This document shows, in pieces, positions 45,881 to 54,435 of a DNA stretch of 64,000 bases. A model generated the notes under the pieces. The model had not been told where the DNA came from. It worked only from the letters and a program-made list of their open reading frames with translations, and made no database searches. The first letter of the stretch is position 1; every line of letters begins with the position of its first letter. A program made the position numbers and the translations under genes. This DNA comes from Mesobacillus foraminis (GTDB taxonomy: Bacteria > Bacillota > Bacilli > Bacillales > Cytobacillaceae): NCBI RefSeq assembly GCF_004340465.1, contig NZ_SLVV01000005.1, positions 339,092-403,091 of the forward strand, read 5' to 3'.

Positions 45881-45909
45881 CAGTATCTCCGCAGGAAGGA
45901 AAAATATGC
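45881..45909 (-). promoter_or_regulatory. Sigma-F-type promoter of sigG
   Basis: GCATA (-35, 45905-45909), 14-bp spacer, GGAGATACTG (-10, 45881-45890) on the minus strand, close to the sigma-F consensus GYWTA and GGNRANANTW. Confidence 0.7.
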
Positions 45910-45996
45910 ACATTGGAACTGGGCGTGATTTCCAAATTAGTCATGAATTGTCGACAAAACGGTGTCGTTATTGGATATTAAAGCTGAAAAAAATTT

Positions 45997-46716
45997 TTAA
46001 ACCATTTTATTAAATTCTTTACGGAGCCGCTTAATGATTCTTTTTTCAAGCCGGGAAATATAGGACTGTGAAATACCAAGCATATCTGCGACATCTTTTT
46101 GTGTCTTTTCTTCCCCGCTTCCAAGACCAAAGCGAAGCTCCATGATTTGTTTTTCGCGGTCAGAAAGCTGCTGAAGAGCCTTAATCAGGAGCTTCTTATC
46201 GACGTTTGACTCCAGGTCTTTCGTAATGATATCGTCATCAGTTCCCAGTACATCTGACAACAGCAATTCATTTCCGTCCCAGTCGATATTTAATGGTTCA
46301 TCAAATGAAACTTCGGATCGAATTTTATTATTTCTTCTGAGATACATTAAAATTTCATTTTCAATACATCGCGAGGCATAAGTAGCAAGCTTAATTTTTT
46401 TCTCCGGGTTAAATGTATTTACTGCTTTTATAAGGCCGATGGTTCCAATGGAAATCAGGTCTTCTATATTTATTCCAGTGTTTTCAAACTTTCTTGCAAT
46501 GTATACGACAAGCCTGAGATTTCTTTCAATTAAGATGGACCGTGCTGCTTTATCGCCATTTGGGAGTTTTTTTAGCAGGAGTTCTTCTTCTTCTTTGTTT
46601 AAAGGAGGAGGCAGCGCTTCGCTTCCGCCGATATAGTATATTTCATCCGTTTTGATTCCGAGCTTTAACATTAATTTATACCAGTAATAGGATAAGCGCA
46701 GCCGTAAACTTTTCAT
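45997..46716 (-). CDS. sigE: Pro-sigma-E, early mother-cell sigma factor
   Basis: The precursor of sigma-E, 239 residues. The first approximately 27-29 residues form the inhibitory, membrane-associated pro-sequence ([20 protein letters not shown]...) that SpoIIGA removes near [12 protein letters not shown]. Region 2 ([38 protein letters not shown]) and region 4 ([28 protein letters not shown]) are complete. ATG 46716 has GGAGGACAATTC upstream. It is cotranscribed with spoIIGA (44-bp gap). Confidence 0.98.
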   Translation of the reverse strand: MKSLRLRLSYYWYKLMLKLGIKTDEIYYIGGSEALPPPLNKEEEELLLKKLPNGDKAARSILIERNLRLVVYIARKFENTGINIEDLISIGTIGLIKAVNTFNPEKKIKLATYASRCIENEILMYLRRNNKIRSEVSFDEPLNIDWDGNELLLSDVLGTDDDIITKDLESNVDKKLLIKALQQLSDREKQIMELRFGLGSGEEKTQKDVADMLGISQSYISRLEKRIIKRLRKEFNKMV

Positions 46717-46760
46717 GAATTGTCCTCCTTCTAAATTATGTTTTGCTGAGTATAGTTATA

Positions 46761-47696
46761 TTAACTTACTCTTACTCCCGTTTCTTCACTGGATATGCCA
46801 GCCAGCATTTTGGGATGTACGATGCAGTGAAAGCTTTCATCGGCAGAAAGCTGCTGAGCGGTAAAGCTTACCAAAGCCCTTTCTACTGCATGAATATTTC
46901 CCTTGCGGTTAATTGACAGGAAGTCGGGCTTCATTGCAACGACGAGCTGATGCTCTTGTCCCACAACCCGGCAGGGAATGATTTTCATCCTGCTTTCAAA
47001 ATCCTCTGGAATAGTTTCACTTCCGGTCAAGATTAAATCAGGGTTCTCCGCGATCCGCCTAATGGGATCAGGAATGATATCCTGGATCGATTTCAAAGAC
47101 ACAAACATCACAGGCATCCTCGAGATGGGATCATACAACTGGTTTCCGCTGTCAACTAACCCCTTCAATTCCAGCCTCAGCTCGCCGATTTCAATTTTAA
47201 CTTCGACAATTTGATCGTATTGGATTTTTACCATATCAATCTGTTCGATACCTTGTTTGGAAAAATGCCAGGCGAGTGGAAAACCCAAAAGCACGAACAG
47301 CCAGCTGACAGGGTCGCCAAAGCCTTGGATGTTGGCTACTGCAACGGATGATGTTAAATCCATATCAAATCGGATAAAGTAGTGAACACCTGTCAGAGCA
47401 CCACCGATTAAAAAGGTAACCAAATAAAAAGTCATCAGGCTCTTGAAAAAGAATGGAAATCGCTTATAGCCAAATACAGATAGAACCATCATGACGGAGA
47501 AAATCAGTTTTACCACAGGATGCCCTGTATGTTCAAATGGCGTCAGGGTTAGCAGGATCAGCAGCGAGCCGATCAATCCCCCCAGGAACACGCGCCAGGG
47601 TTTTACCCCGCGTTTTAAAATCAGTGATGTTAAATAAAGCAGCAAGGCATCAAAAAACAGATTTAAGGCCCAAATAATATCAAGATAGACAACCAT
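46761..47696 (-). CDS. spoIIGA: Sporulation sigma-E factor processing peptidase SpoIIGA
   Basis: A membrane-embedded aspartic protease that matures pro-sigma-E after SpoIIR signalling from the forespore. The protein is 311 residues. Five membrane helices fill residues 1-150, starting YLDIIWALNLFFDALLLYLTSLIL. The C-terminal half carries the single catalytic Asp in GLVDSGNQLYDP, as in retroviral-type aspartic proteases that dimerise. ATG 47696 follows GGGGGGTAGGA. Its mRNA leader of about 190 nt contains a repeat element. Confidence 0.95.
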   Translation of the reverse strand: MVVYLDIIWALNLFFDALLLYLTSLILKRGVKPWRVFLGGLIGSLLILLTLTPFEHTGHPVVKLIFSVMMVLSVFGYKRFPFFFKSLMTFYLVTFLIGGALTGVHYFIRFDMDLTSSVAVANIQGFGDPVSWLFVLLGFPLAWHFSKQGIEQIDMVKIQYDQIVEVKIEIGELRLELKGLVDSGNQLYDPISRMPVMFVSLKSIQDIIPDPIRRIAENPDLILTGSETIPEDFESRMKIIPCRVVGQEHQLVVAMKPDFLSINRKGNIHAVERALVSFTAQQLSADESFHCIVHPKMLAGISSEETGVRVS

Positions 47697-47741
47697 TCCT
47701 ACCCCCCTTAAAAACCTTTACACCCGTTTTCTTCTGCCAGG

Positions 47742-47885
47742 CAGTCGCCTCCGCTTTTCTCTGTTCAGCTCCGGCTCCTAGTCCCTCGATCGCTTCGGTC
47801 CTGCCGTTGAAGTCAAAGAACGACTTCATCGGCCGGCCCTGCACCGCTTGTCGGGACTGAACAGTCGCCTCCGCTTTTCTCTGTT
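47742..47885. repeat. GC-rich palindromic intergenic repeat in the spoIIG leader
   Basis: A 24-bp direct repeat, beginning CAGTCGCCTCCGCTTTTC, flanks the unit at 47742-47765 and 47862-47885. The interior is an imperfect long palindrome: GTCCC near 47781 pairs with GGGAC near 47852, and GAAGTC-AAAGAAC-GACTTC sits in the centre. The base composition is unlike its AT-rich surroundings. Similar units recur between genes in several Bacillaceae genomes, as I recall; only this copy is in the window. Confidence 0.8.
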
Positions 47886-47892
47886 ACGACAA

Positions 47893-47926
47893 AGTATAAC
47901 GTACATCCATTTAGGAAGTGTGTCAC
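47893..47926 (-). promoter_or_regulatory. spoIIG promoter (Spo0A-activated sigma-A type)
   Basis: GTGACA (47921-47926), a 22-bp spacer and TATACT (47893-47898) on the minus strand. The unusual 22-bp spacing and the same -10 box characterise the B. subtilis spoIIG promoter, which needs Spo0A-P bound over the -35 region. A degenerate Spo0A box (TTTTGTCACT on plus) lies about 45 bp upstream; no perfect TTGTCGAA is seen. Confidence 0.7.
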
Positions 47927-48021
47927 TTTCTGTATACAAAACATTGGAAATTTTAACTTTTCTATTCGGATTTTGTCACTTTTCCCCCGCCTGTTTTATA
48001 GGCTGTATTTAAAAAAAGCAT

Positions 48022-48050
48022 AAAAAAAACACGGCTGGATCGCCGTGTTT
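48022..48050 (-). terminator. ftsZ terminator
   Basis: AACACGGC / GCCGTGTT stem followed by a T8 run on the minus strand, 6 bp after the ftsZ stop. Bases 47886-48021 upstream of the repeat hold only the spoIIG promoter. Confidence 0.88.
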
Positions 48051-48055
48051 GTTGT

Positions 48056-49201
48056 TTATCTTCTTCTATTTCTGTTGCGCAGGAAGGTTGGAATATCCAA
48101 TGTATCTTCGACCTGCTGCTGTGGTGCCGGGTTGGATCTTGGAGCTTCATGCTGAGGTTCCTCACGCTTTGGCTCCCTCTTAACGGCACCTACAGACGGT
48201 TTAGTCTGTCCGCCAAATACGGGACGCGAAGGCTTTTGCTGAACCGGTACATCATTAAAGCCGGTGGCAATAACCGTTACAACGATTTCGTCTTTCAAAT
48301 TTTCATTGATAACTGAACCAAAAATCATATTTACTTCCTGGTCCGAAGCCGATGCCACGATGTCAGCTGCTTCCTGTACTTCATACAGGCTAAGGTTGCT
48401 TCCTCCGGTGATATTCATCAGTACACCTTGAGCTCCATCGATGGATGTTTCAAGCAATGGAGATGAAATCGCCTTTTTCGCAGCTTCTGCAGCCCTGTTT
48501 TCTCCGCCTGCAACGCCGATGCCCATCAAAGCAGAACCTTTATTGGACATAATTGTTTTAACGTCGGCAAAGTCAAGATTGATTAGCCCTGGGACTGCAA
48601 TCAAATCTGAGATCCCCTGAACACCCTGACGAAGGACATTGTCCGCCTCACGGAATGCTTCAAGCATCGGAGTGCTTTTATCAACAATTTCAAGAAGTCT
48701 GTCATTAGGAATGACAATCAGCGTGTCCACTGCTTCTTTCATAGCACCTATTCCGCCAGCCGCTTGAGTAGCCCGCTTTCTTCCTTCGAACGTAAACGGA
48801 CGAGTTACTACGCCGACAGTCAAAGCGCCTAAATCCCTGGCAATTTGTGCAATGACAGGAGCCGCTCCTGTACCTGTACCGCCTCCCATTCCGGCAGTTA
48901 CAAATACCATGTCAGCCCCTTTTAGAGCTTCTTCAATCTGCTCCTTGCTCTCTTCAGCTGCTTTTTTGCCTACCTCTGGATTTGCACCGGCTCCCAGTCC
49001 CCTTGTGAGCTTGCCGCCGATCTGCATTTTAATTTCCGCTTTGGAAAGATTCAATGCCTGTGCATCTGTATTGACTGCGATAAATTCAACACCCTGCACC
49101 CCATGCTCTATCATTCGGTTAACCGCATTATTCCCACCGCCGCCAACGCCGATAACTTTTATCGTTGCTAGTGAATCTAAATTTGTATCAAACTCCAACA
49201 T
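48056..49201 (-). CDS. ftsZ: Cell division protein FtsZ
   Basis: The tubulin-like GTPase that forms the Z-ring. The protein is 381 residues. GTP-binding signature [13 protein letters not shown]7-loop ([11 protein letters not shown]), GNNAVNRMI at the N-terminus, a disordered linker (about 317-360) and a conserved C-terminal peptide [16 protein letters not shown] that binds FtsA, SepF and other partners. ATG 49201 has AGGAGGATTTGTC upstream. It is cotranscribed with ftsA (41-bp gap). Confidence 0.98.
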   Translation of the reverse strand: MLEFDTNLDSLATIKVIGVGGGGNNAVNRMIEHGVQGVEFIAVNTDAQALNLSKAEIKMQIGGKLTRGLGAGANPEVGKKAAEESKEQIEEALKGADMVFVTAGMGGGTGTGAAPVIAQIARDLGALTVGVVTRPFTFEGRKRATQAAGGIGAMKEAVDTLIVIPNDRLLEIVDKSTPMLEAFREADNVLRQGVQGISDLIAVPGLINLDFADVKTIMSNKGSALMGIGVAGGENRAAEAAKKAISSPLLETSIDGAQGVLMNITGGSNLSLYEVQEAADIVASASDQEVNMIFGSVINENLKDEIVVTVIATGFNDVPVQQKPSRPVFGGQTKPSVGAVKREPKREEPQHEAPRSNPAPQQQVEDTLDIPTFLRNRNRRR

Positions 49202-49242
49202 GACAAATCCTCCTAATTCGTCGAAATTCCGGATAGCATTGG

Positions 49243-50526
49243 TTACTCAAAAAAGTAGCCAAGAAATTTCTTAACTCTTGATGATGCCTTTTCTTCCGGT
49301 TGTTTTTCCGGCTTCGCTTTTGGATGCGGCTGTTTTTGAACCCGTTTCTCTTTGAATTCCTGTTCTCCAAAAGTAGCTTCCATTTTTCTGCCTTGCAGTT
49401 TAGCATTTTTATAAGCAAATTTAATAAGGCCTACAGCTGTTGTGAACTGCGGTTCACGTACGCCAATATAATCCGGAACCGCTAATCTTACACGGCTCTG
49501 GAACATATCCTGTGCCAGTTCCAGCACTCCCTGCATATTGGCAACACCGCCGGTCAGGACAAATCCTCCTGGCAAATCACGAACCTTCAGCGCCCTCAGT
49601 TCATTTTGAACCAATTCAAAAATTTCCTCAATACGGGCCTCAATGATATCGGCAATCTCAAGCTGATTGAACTGCTGCTGCTGGTCACTGCCAATGATGC
49701 CAACGCTAAAAACCTCATCTTCGGAAGCATGGTCATAAAACGCATGCCCATGTTTTATTTTAATCTTTTCAGCATCTTCTGTCGAAGTTCGGAGACCGAT
49801 TGATAAATCCTTGGTGATATGCTCCCCTCCAACCGGGATGACTGAAGTGCCAGCGAGCTGCCCATTATCGAACCACCCAAGTGTGGTGGAGCCGCCTCCC
49901 ATGTCAATAAGCACGACACCCATATTCTTTTCATCCTTGGAAAGGGCAAATGCCCCGGCTGCCAGGGGCTGCAGGACGATATCCAGCACTTCAAGACCCG
50001 AACGTTCCACACAGCGAAGTGTATTATGTAAGATGGTTTTTGAACCAGTTATGATTGTCCCTTCCATTTCAAGCCGGACACCAATCATGCCTCGAGGATC
50101 ATTTATTTCATCCAATCCATCGACAATAAACTGTCTTGGAATGACATCAATAATTTCCCGTTCCGGTGGAATCGAAACCACTTGGGCAGCGTCAATTACC
50201 CTGGCGACATCTTCATCTGTGATTTCCCTGTTTTCGCTGGATACGGCAACTACACCATGGCAGGGCATAAGGGATACATGGTTCCCGGTTACTCCCACGA
50301 TCACCCGGCGTATTTCCATGCCTATCATTCTTTCAGCCTGTTCCACTGCCTGTTTAATAGAATGAACGGTTTCATCTATATCAACAATAGAGCCTTTCCT
50401 TAAGCCCTCAGACTTAACGTTGCCAACACCAATTATATTTAAAGAGTCGTTGACCATTTCCCCAATGATAACTTTTACACTGGATGTACCGATGTCAAGA
50501 CTGACATATATATCATTGCTGTTCAT
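49243..50526 (-). CDS. ftsA: Cell division protein FtsA
   Basis: An actin-like ATPase tethering FtsZ to the membrane. The protein is 427 residues. Phosphate-binding [15 protein letters not shown] near the N-terminus, [27 protein letters not shown], and a basic C-terminal amphipathic tail ([13 protein letters not shown]) as membrane anchor. ATG 50526 follows GGAGGTGCCAC. Confidence 0.97.
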   Translation of the reverse strand: MNSNDIYVSLDIGTSSVKVIIGEMVNDSLNIIGVGNVKSEGLRKGSIVDIDETVHSIKQAVEQAERMIGMEIRRVIVGVTGNHVSLMPCHGVVAVSSENREITDEDVARVIDAAQVVSIPPEREIIDVIPRQFIVDGLDEINDPRGMIGVRLEMEGTIITGSKTILHNTLRCVERSGLEVLDIVLQPLAAGAFALSKDEKNMGVVLIDMGGGSTTLGWFDNGQLAGTSVIPVGGEHITKDLSIGLRTSTEDAEKIKIKHGHAFYDHASEDEVFSVGIIGSDQQQQFNQLEIADIIEARIEEIFELVQNELRALKVRDLPGGFVLTGGVANMQGVLELAQDMFQSRVRLAVPDYIGVREPQFTTAVGLIKFAYKNAKLQGRKMEATFGEQEFKEKRVQKQPHPKAKPEKQPEEKASSRVKKFLGYFFE

Positions 50527-50598
50527 TCTGTGGCACCTCCTTCAACAATTACATCTTTTAGAACAACAACCGATTCTCTCCTCTTTATTACATAGACC

Positions 50599-50627
50599 TT
50601 ATTCGTCACAATTAAATGATTCCCTTT
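50599..50627 (-). promoter_or_regulatory. Sigma-H-like promoter for ftsAZ
   Basis: AAAGGGAAT (50619-50627), an 11-bp spacer and GACGAATAA (50599-50607) on the minus strand, against the sigma-H consensus RNAGGAWWW and RNNGAATWW; one mismatch in the -35 box. In B. subtilis a sigma-H promoter (P2) at this place boosts ftsAZ for polar septation. Confidence 0.65.
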
Positions 50628-50646
50628 TAAAATATCATTTTTTTTT

Positions 50647-50997
50647 CTATTTTTCACCGTTTGAGGACCATTTAGCCAAAAGGATTCTCCTAATAACGGC
50701 AATATTCTGAAACAGCCTTACCCCAAAGGCAAATACAGCTGCTAAATACAAGTCTACACCAAGATGAACACCTAGAAAAGCTAAACTTGCGGCAAGCAGA
50801 ATATTAAAAAAGAAACCTGAAACAAATACTTTTTCATCATAAATATTTTGAAGCTGGGCCCTTATTCCTCCAAACATTGTATCCAATGCAGCCAGTATCG
50901 CAATCGACAGATAATTAGAATATTCCTCGGGAATTCTGATATCCGTCAACAATCCAATGATGACTCCAATGACGAGCCCCATAAAAGGAAGCCACAT
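50647..50997 (-). CDS. sbp: Small basic protein Sbp (DUF1290)
   Basis: A 116-residue membrane protein with three or four hydrophobic segments: WLPFMGLVIGVIIGLLTDIRIPEEYSNYLSIAILAALDTMFGGIRA and FGVRLFQNIAVIRR. No function has been established; the gene is conserved before ftsA in Bacillota. It is 3 bp after ylxX and presumably cotranscribed with the DUF881 genes. Confidence 0.92.
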   Translation of the reverse strand: MWLPFMGLVIGVIIGLLTDIRIPEEYSNYLSIAILAALDTMFGGIRAQLQNIYDEKVFVSGFFFNILLAASLAFLGVHLGVDLYLAAVFAFGVRLFQNIAVIRRILLAKWSSNGEK

Positions 50998-50999
50998 TA

Positions 51000-51737
51000 T
51001 TACCCGCCTCCTTTTGCTGTTTCCACAGGCTCCATGAACCGGATCCTCACTGTATCTTCATAGGCTGGAATTTCAATATCTGTTTGAGGTTTCTTGATGC
51101 TGACCTGCAGATTATCGATGAAGAAATCTTCAATCACCTGGGAAGCCTGCATCCGGTTGTATAGCTTCTCCGCATCCTGTGCACTTGCTGCAATGACCTT
51201 TATTTCCAAAGGGAATCTTTTTAACGAACGGCCGTTAATTTTTGTTTCTTTATTAATGTCACGGATGACCGTAGTATTAATGACCCTCTGGCCATCCACA
51301 GCTGCATGTATGGCCCCGTTCAAATTTAATTCATTTAACAGCCTTTTTAGCAAGCTGGGGGAAACATAGCTGACAGGCACCTCTGCCCCAAGCTCTTCAC
51401 CAATGGGATATAGCGTCAGAATCACTCCCGGGCCAGAAACCTTCGTTAAACCCGCCTCTGATTTCAACTCACTTAATGTATCCTTAAGAACCATTGCTTT
51501 GCTTTGCTGGCGTTCATTTTTATATTTTGTGAGTTTTTCTTCATTCGAACGAATCTCGAGCAGCAATTGGGACTGAATTTCCTTTTCAGCCATCAGGTCT
51601 TCCCTCAGCTCCCATGTATCCCGGGTATCCCTGACAACAGGTTCGCTTACTGTCCTGAATTGGATGGCAACCATAAAGCCAATTATTGCGGCCGTCAAGG
51701 CAAAGTAGAAGTTCTTTTGGCTGCGCATCACACTCAC
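51000..51737 (-). CDS. ylxX: DUF881 membrane-anchored protein YlxX
   Basis: A 245-residue protein with one N-terminal membrane anchor (about 10-28), a coiled-coil (about 45-80) and a DUF881 domain: GPGVILTLYP, LNELNLNGAIHAAVDGQRVINTT. Function unknown; a role in division is suspected from its position. GTG 51737 or the ATG three codons downstream may be the start; both are close to AAGGATAGGTGAG. Similar to ylxW next door, so the pair probably arose by duplication. Confidence 0.87.
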   Translation of the reverse strand: MSVMRSQKNFYFALTAAIIGFMVAIQFRTVSEPVVRDTRDTWELREDLMAEKEIQSQLLLEIRSNEEKLTKYKNERQQSKAMVLKDTLSELKSEAGLTKVSGPGVILTLYPIGEELGAEVPVSYVSPSLLKRLLNELNLNGAIHAAVDGQRVINTTVIRDINKETKINGRSLKRFPLEIKVIAASAQDAEKLYNRMQASQVIEDFFIDNLQVSIKKPQTDIEIPAYEDTVRIRFMEPVETAKGGG

Positions 51738-51782
51738 CTATCCTTATTAAAGTCTTGCCATGGCAACGCTTGTCCATCACCT

Positions 51783-52493
51783 TTATTTTTTTCCGACAAT
51801 TGGGTCCATGACAATCCCATCTTGTTCCTGCAGGGAAAATATAATCTCGTCGTTTACCAATTGATCCTTGACCCCGCCGGTAATGTTCAGGGCAGATGCA
51901 AGCACTTCAGGGTCGCCAATTGCGGTTATTTCAAAAGGAGCCGGATGCTGATAGCCGTCAACTGTAATGACAGGGCCATCACAGATAATATAGGAATTGT
52001 GGGTCAGCCTCTGCCCATTTATCGCCACCGCTGTAGCACCGGATATATATAATTCATTTATCACTTTAAATACGTGATGCTCATGGACAAGATAATTATT
52101 GATGTTTTCTTCATTCGGATTATATTCCCCATCTGAAAGGGTAACTTTTACACCATTTCCCTTAACCTTTACCTTCCCAAGAAACATCCTGTATTTCTCG
52201 GCATCTTCAGCGAGGTTAAAATAGATTTCCGCTTCCTTTGCCAGCTCGGCTTCGTAATTCCTTACCATTTCCTGCTTTTCGTTCAATTCCTTCTGTAAAG
52301 CCCGATTTGTCTCTTCCTGCTCAATCAGCTGATTTCGGAGGCTGATATTTTGCTCCCATTGCCTGTCAGTGATCATGCCTTTGCTTCTCTCATTCTGATT
52401 AATCCGATATGAAAAGGCAATCATGAATCCGAGCACAATACAAACCAATGACAATACAACACGGTTAGTCTTCACTTTCTTTTTTAAGCTCAA
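51783..52493 (-). CDS. ylxW: DUF881 membrane-anchored protein YlxW
   Basis: A 236-residue paralogue of YlxX: membrane anchor (about 10-28), coiled-coil (about 45-85), DUF881 domain with VKVTLSDGEYNPNEENINNYLVHEHHVFKVINELYISGATAVAINGQRLT. Unknown function. The start is TTG 52493, within the end of divIB (29-bp overlap); GAGGAAGCTGAAG serves as ribosome binding site. An internal GTG 18 bases later is an alternative. Confidence 0.87.
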   Translation of the reverse strand: MSLKKKVKTNRVVLSLVCIVLGFMIAFSYRINQNERSKGMITDRQWEQNISLRNQLIEQEETNRALQKELNEKQEMVRNYEAELAKEAEIYFNLAEDAEKYRMFLGKVKVKGNGVKVTLSDGEYNPNEENINNYLVHEHHVFKVINELYISGATAVAINGQRLTHNSYIICDGPVITVDGYQHPAPFEITAIGDPEVLASALNITGGVKDQLVNDEIIFSLQEQDGIVMDPIVGKK

Positions 52494-53256
52494 CTTCTTC
52501 AGCTTCCTCTGCTTGATACGCTTTAAAATACGAGCCTACCTCCAGGTCAATGACCCCTTTTTGAGCAGGGTCCAGCTGACTGATAATAGAAGGATAATGG
52601 GTCATCTTTTCTGTAAAATTCCTTAATGTTGCATTAACCTCGTATCCATCATTCATGAAGAGATTTATTCGGTAGGCATCCGTTTTTGAAGGTTTATAAT
52701 GAATTTCTGAAATGGAACTGAGGATTTCATCCGGCAGACGTTCAAGAGAAGAAATCATTTCGTCAAGAGCCTTGCCCTCCTTGAACCCAATCAGGATGGG
52801 GGCATTGACAGGCATATCATCTGACAAATCATTCCCAAGTATTTCACCGTTTCCCAATACAGGGAAGAAATCCTTCCCTTTGGAAAGATAGGCCAGCTTT
52901 TCGTATTCTTTAAGTTCAATCTTTACGGTATTTGGAAGGCGGACAGTAACCTCCGCATTTTTAATCTCCGGAAGCTTTTCCAGCTTGCTTTCTGCCTCGT
53001 TTCTATTTATCTTCCAAATATTTGACTGGCTTGAAATTTCACTGAACTTCAATATTTCATCGGCAGTGTAGGAATCATTTCCATGAACGGAGAACGATTT
53101 AACCTTGCTTAACGGGGATTGGAAGTAAATGATGCAAAGGATGAGTGTGAAAAATAAAATCAACATGATGATCAGTCTTCTATTTGCTTTTTTTCTCCTT
53201 TGGAGTTTCAGTTTGGGAATTCGCTCCTCAATTGAAACAATTTTTTCTTTTTCCAT
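52465..53256 (-). CDS. divIB: Cell division protein DivIB (FtsQ family)
   Basis: A bitopic division protein that stabilises the FtsL-DivIC complex. The protein is 263 residues. A basic cytoplasmic N-terminus, one membrane helix (RRLIIMLILFFTLILCIIYF, about 27-46), a POTRA domain (VKSFSVHGNDSYTADEILKFSEI) and the beta domain (about 125-235). The C-terminus is acidic (EEAEEVELKKESED). ATG 53256 follows GAGGTGATGGGGA. Confidence 0.93.
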   Translation of the reverse strand: MEKEKIVSIEERIPKLKLQRRKKANRRLIIMLILFFTLILCIIYFQSPLSKVKSFSVHGNDSYTADEILKFSEISSQSNIWKINRNEAESKLEKLPEIKNAEVTVRLPNTVKIELKEYEKLAYLSKGKDFFPVLGNGEILGNDLSDDMPVNAPILIGFKEGKALDEMISSLERLPDEILSSISEIHYKPSKTDAYRINLFMNDGYEVNATLRNFTEKMTHYPSIISQLDPAQKGVIDLEVGSYFKAYQAEEAEEVELKKESED

Positions 53257-53361
53257 TCCCCATCACCTCTTTCAAAGCAAATCGATACCTTGGCAGGTCA
53301 AACCTTCCTGCAAGGAAATCAAAAATCAAAGAAGAGCTGCCAAAGGGGCTAAAGTGAAAAC

Positions 53362-53384
53362 AACGGCACGAAATTCATGCCGTT
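53362..53384 (-). other. Hairpin in the divIB leader
   Basis: AACGGCA / TGCCGTT with a 9-nt loop, then GTTTTC on the minus strand. It lies about 45 nt after the -10 box at 53428 and so in the leader of a divIB transcript. The short T-run suggests attenuation rather than full termination. Confidence 0.55.
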
Positions 53385-53427
53385 ATTTCTTTAGGACCAC
53401 ATCTGCCGCTGCATAATCTGATGAACT

Positions 53428-53450
53428 ATTATACCACATTTTTAGTATTA
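53428..53450 (-). promoter_or_regulatory. Extended -10 promoter for divIB
   Basis: TGGTATAAT on the minus strand: a perfect -10 (TATAAT, 53428-53433) with an upstream TG. The -35 region is poor. It lies between murB and divIB and could transcribe divIB-ylxW-ylxX-sbp. Confidence 0.55.
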
Positions 53451-53467
53451 AGGGTGTTAGTTTCCAG

Positions 53468-54376
53468 CTAAATCCGCCCAATTATTTCTACTTCAGTTTC
53501 CATCTCTACACCATAAAGATCCTGGATGGTTGCCTTAACATGTTCGATTAAGGCAAGGACGTCCTCAGCCTTTGCATTTCCAGCATTGACAATAAAGTTC
53601 CCATGCATTTCAGAAATCTTTGCCCCTCCGATTTGATGTCCTTTCAACCCAGCCTTTTCAATTAACTGGCCTGCATACTCAGGTAGGGGATTTCTAAAGA
53701 TTGAGCCGGCGCAAGGCGAACTCCATGGCTGGGTATCCTTCCGGTAATCCTTATTTTTCTTGATTTCAGCAATTATTTCGTCCTTATTGGCTTCCTTGAG
53801 CTGAAAAACAGCTTCCAGTACAATTCCCGGACGTTTCTTCTGAAGCACTGAGGTTCTATAGGAAAACTCCATTTCATCGACAGACAGCCACTCCATTGCT
53901 CCGTCCTCGAACAGAACATGTGCTTTTTCCAGGATCTTAGAAACATCAGAACCATGGGCTCCGGCGTTCATATAAACAGCCCCGCCTACGGACCCCGGTA
54001 TGCCTGCCGCAAATTCTAGACCAGACAATCCTTTTCTGCTCATTGCCATTGCCAGGCTTACAACAGAAACCCCGCCGCCAACCGAAATTTTTGTCCCGTC
54101 GATTTCAAGATGGTCAAGTCCGGCTCCTAATTTGATAACTGCGCCTTCAATACCTTTATCGGAGACAAGCAGATTGGAACCACGGCCAATCGCTGTCCAC
54201 TTTACCCCTGCTTCTTTAATTGCTGTCATCACCTTCGCAAGATTTTCAATTGAAGATGGTTCGATAAACAAGTCCGCAGGACCGCCGATTTTAATTGTCG
54301 TATGGCTTGACAGCGGCTCTTGCACTCTAACACTCCCTATATTCATTTCAAGGAGTTTACTTGCCAGTTCCTTCAT
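53468..54376 (-). CDS. murB: UDP-N-acetylenolpyruvoylglucosamine reductase
   Basis: A FAD and NADPH-dependent reductase making UDP-MurNAc. The protein is 302 residues, type II Mur[63 protein letters not shown], and the proton-donor Ser segment [15 protein letters not shown] 54376 has GGAAAGGAAGAT upstream. It lies between murG and divIB, as in B. subtilis. Confidence 0.96.
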   Translation of the reverse strand: MKELASKLLEMNIGSVRVQEPLSSHTTIKIGGPADLFIEPSSIENLAKVMTAIKEAGVKWTAIGRGSNLLVSDKGIEGAVIKLGAGLDHLEIDGTKISVGGGVSVVSLAMAMSRKGLSGLEFAAGIPGSVGGAVYMNAGAHGSDVSKILEKAHVLFEDGAMEWLSVDEMEFSYRTSVLQKKRPGIVLEAVFQLKEANKDEIIAEIKKNKDYRKDTQPWSSPCAGSIFRNPLPEYAGQLIEKAGLKGHQIGGAKISEMHGNFIVNAGNAKAEDVLALIEHVKATIQDLYGVEMETEVEIIGRI

Positions 54377-54435
54377 TTATATCTTCCTTTCCTGCTAGCT
54401 CTTACATTCATGATATGCCGATCGGTTTTACAGGG

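Noticed and set aside
47742-47885. Repeat at 47742-47885 as an insertion sequence or CRISPR
   Set aside because: No transposase and only two copies of the 24-bp end with a palindrome between them; not an array of spacers.
47962-48189. Minus-strand frame of 75 residues overlapping the ftsZ end
   Set aside because: Another frame across the ftsZ C-terminus and its terminator, with no supporting features.
49811-50365. Plus-strand frame of 184 residues inside ftsA
   Set aside because: Antisense shadow with serine/threonine-rich composition.
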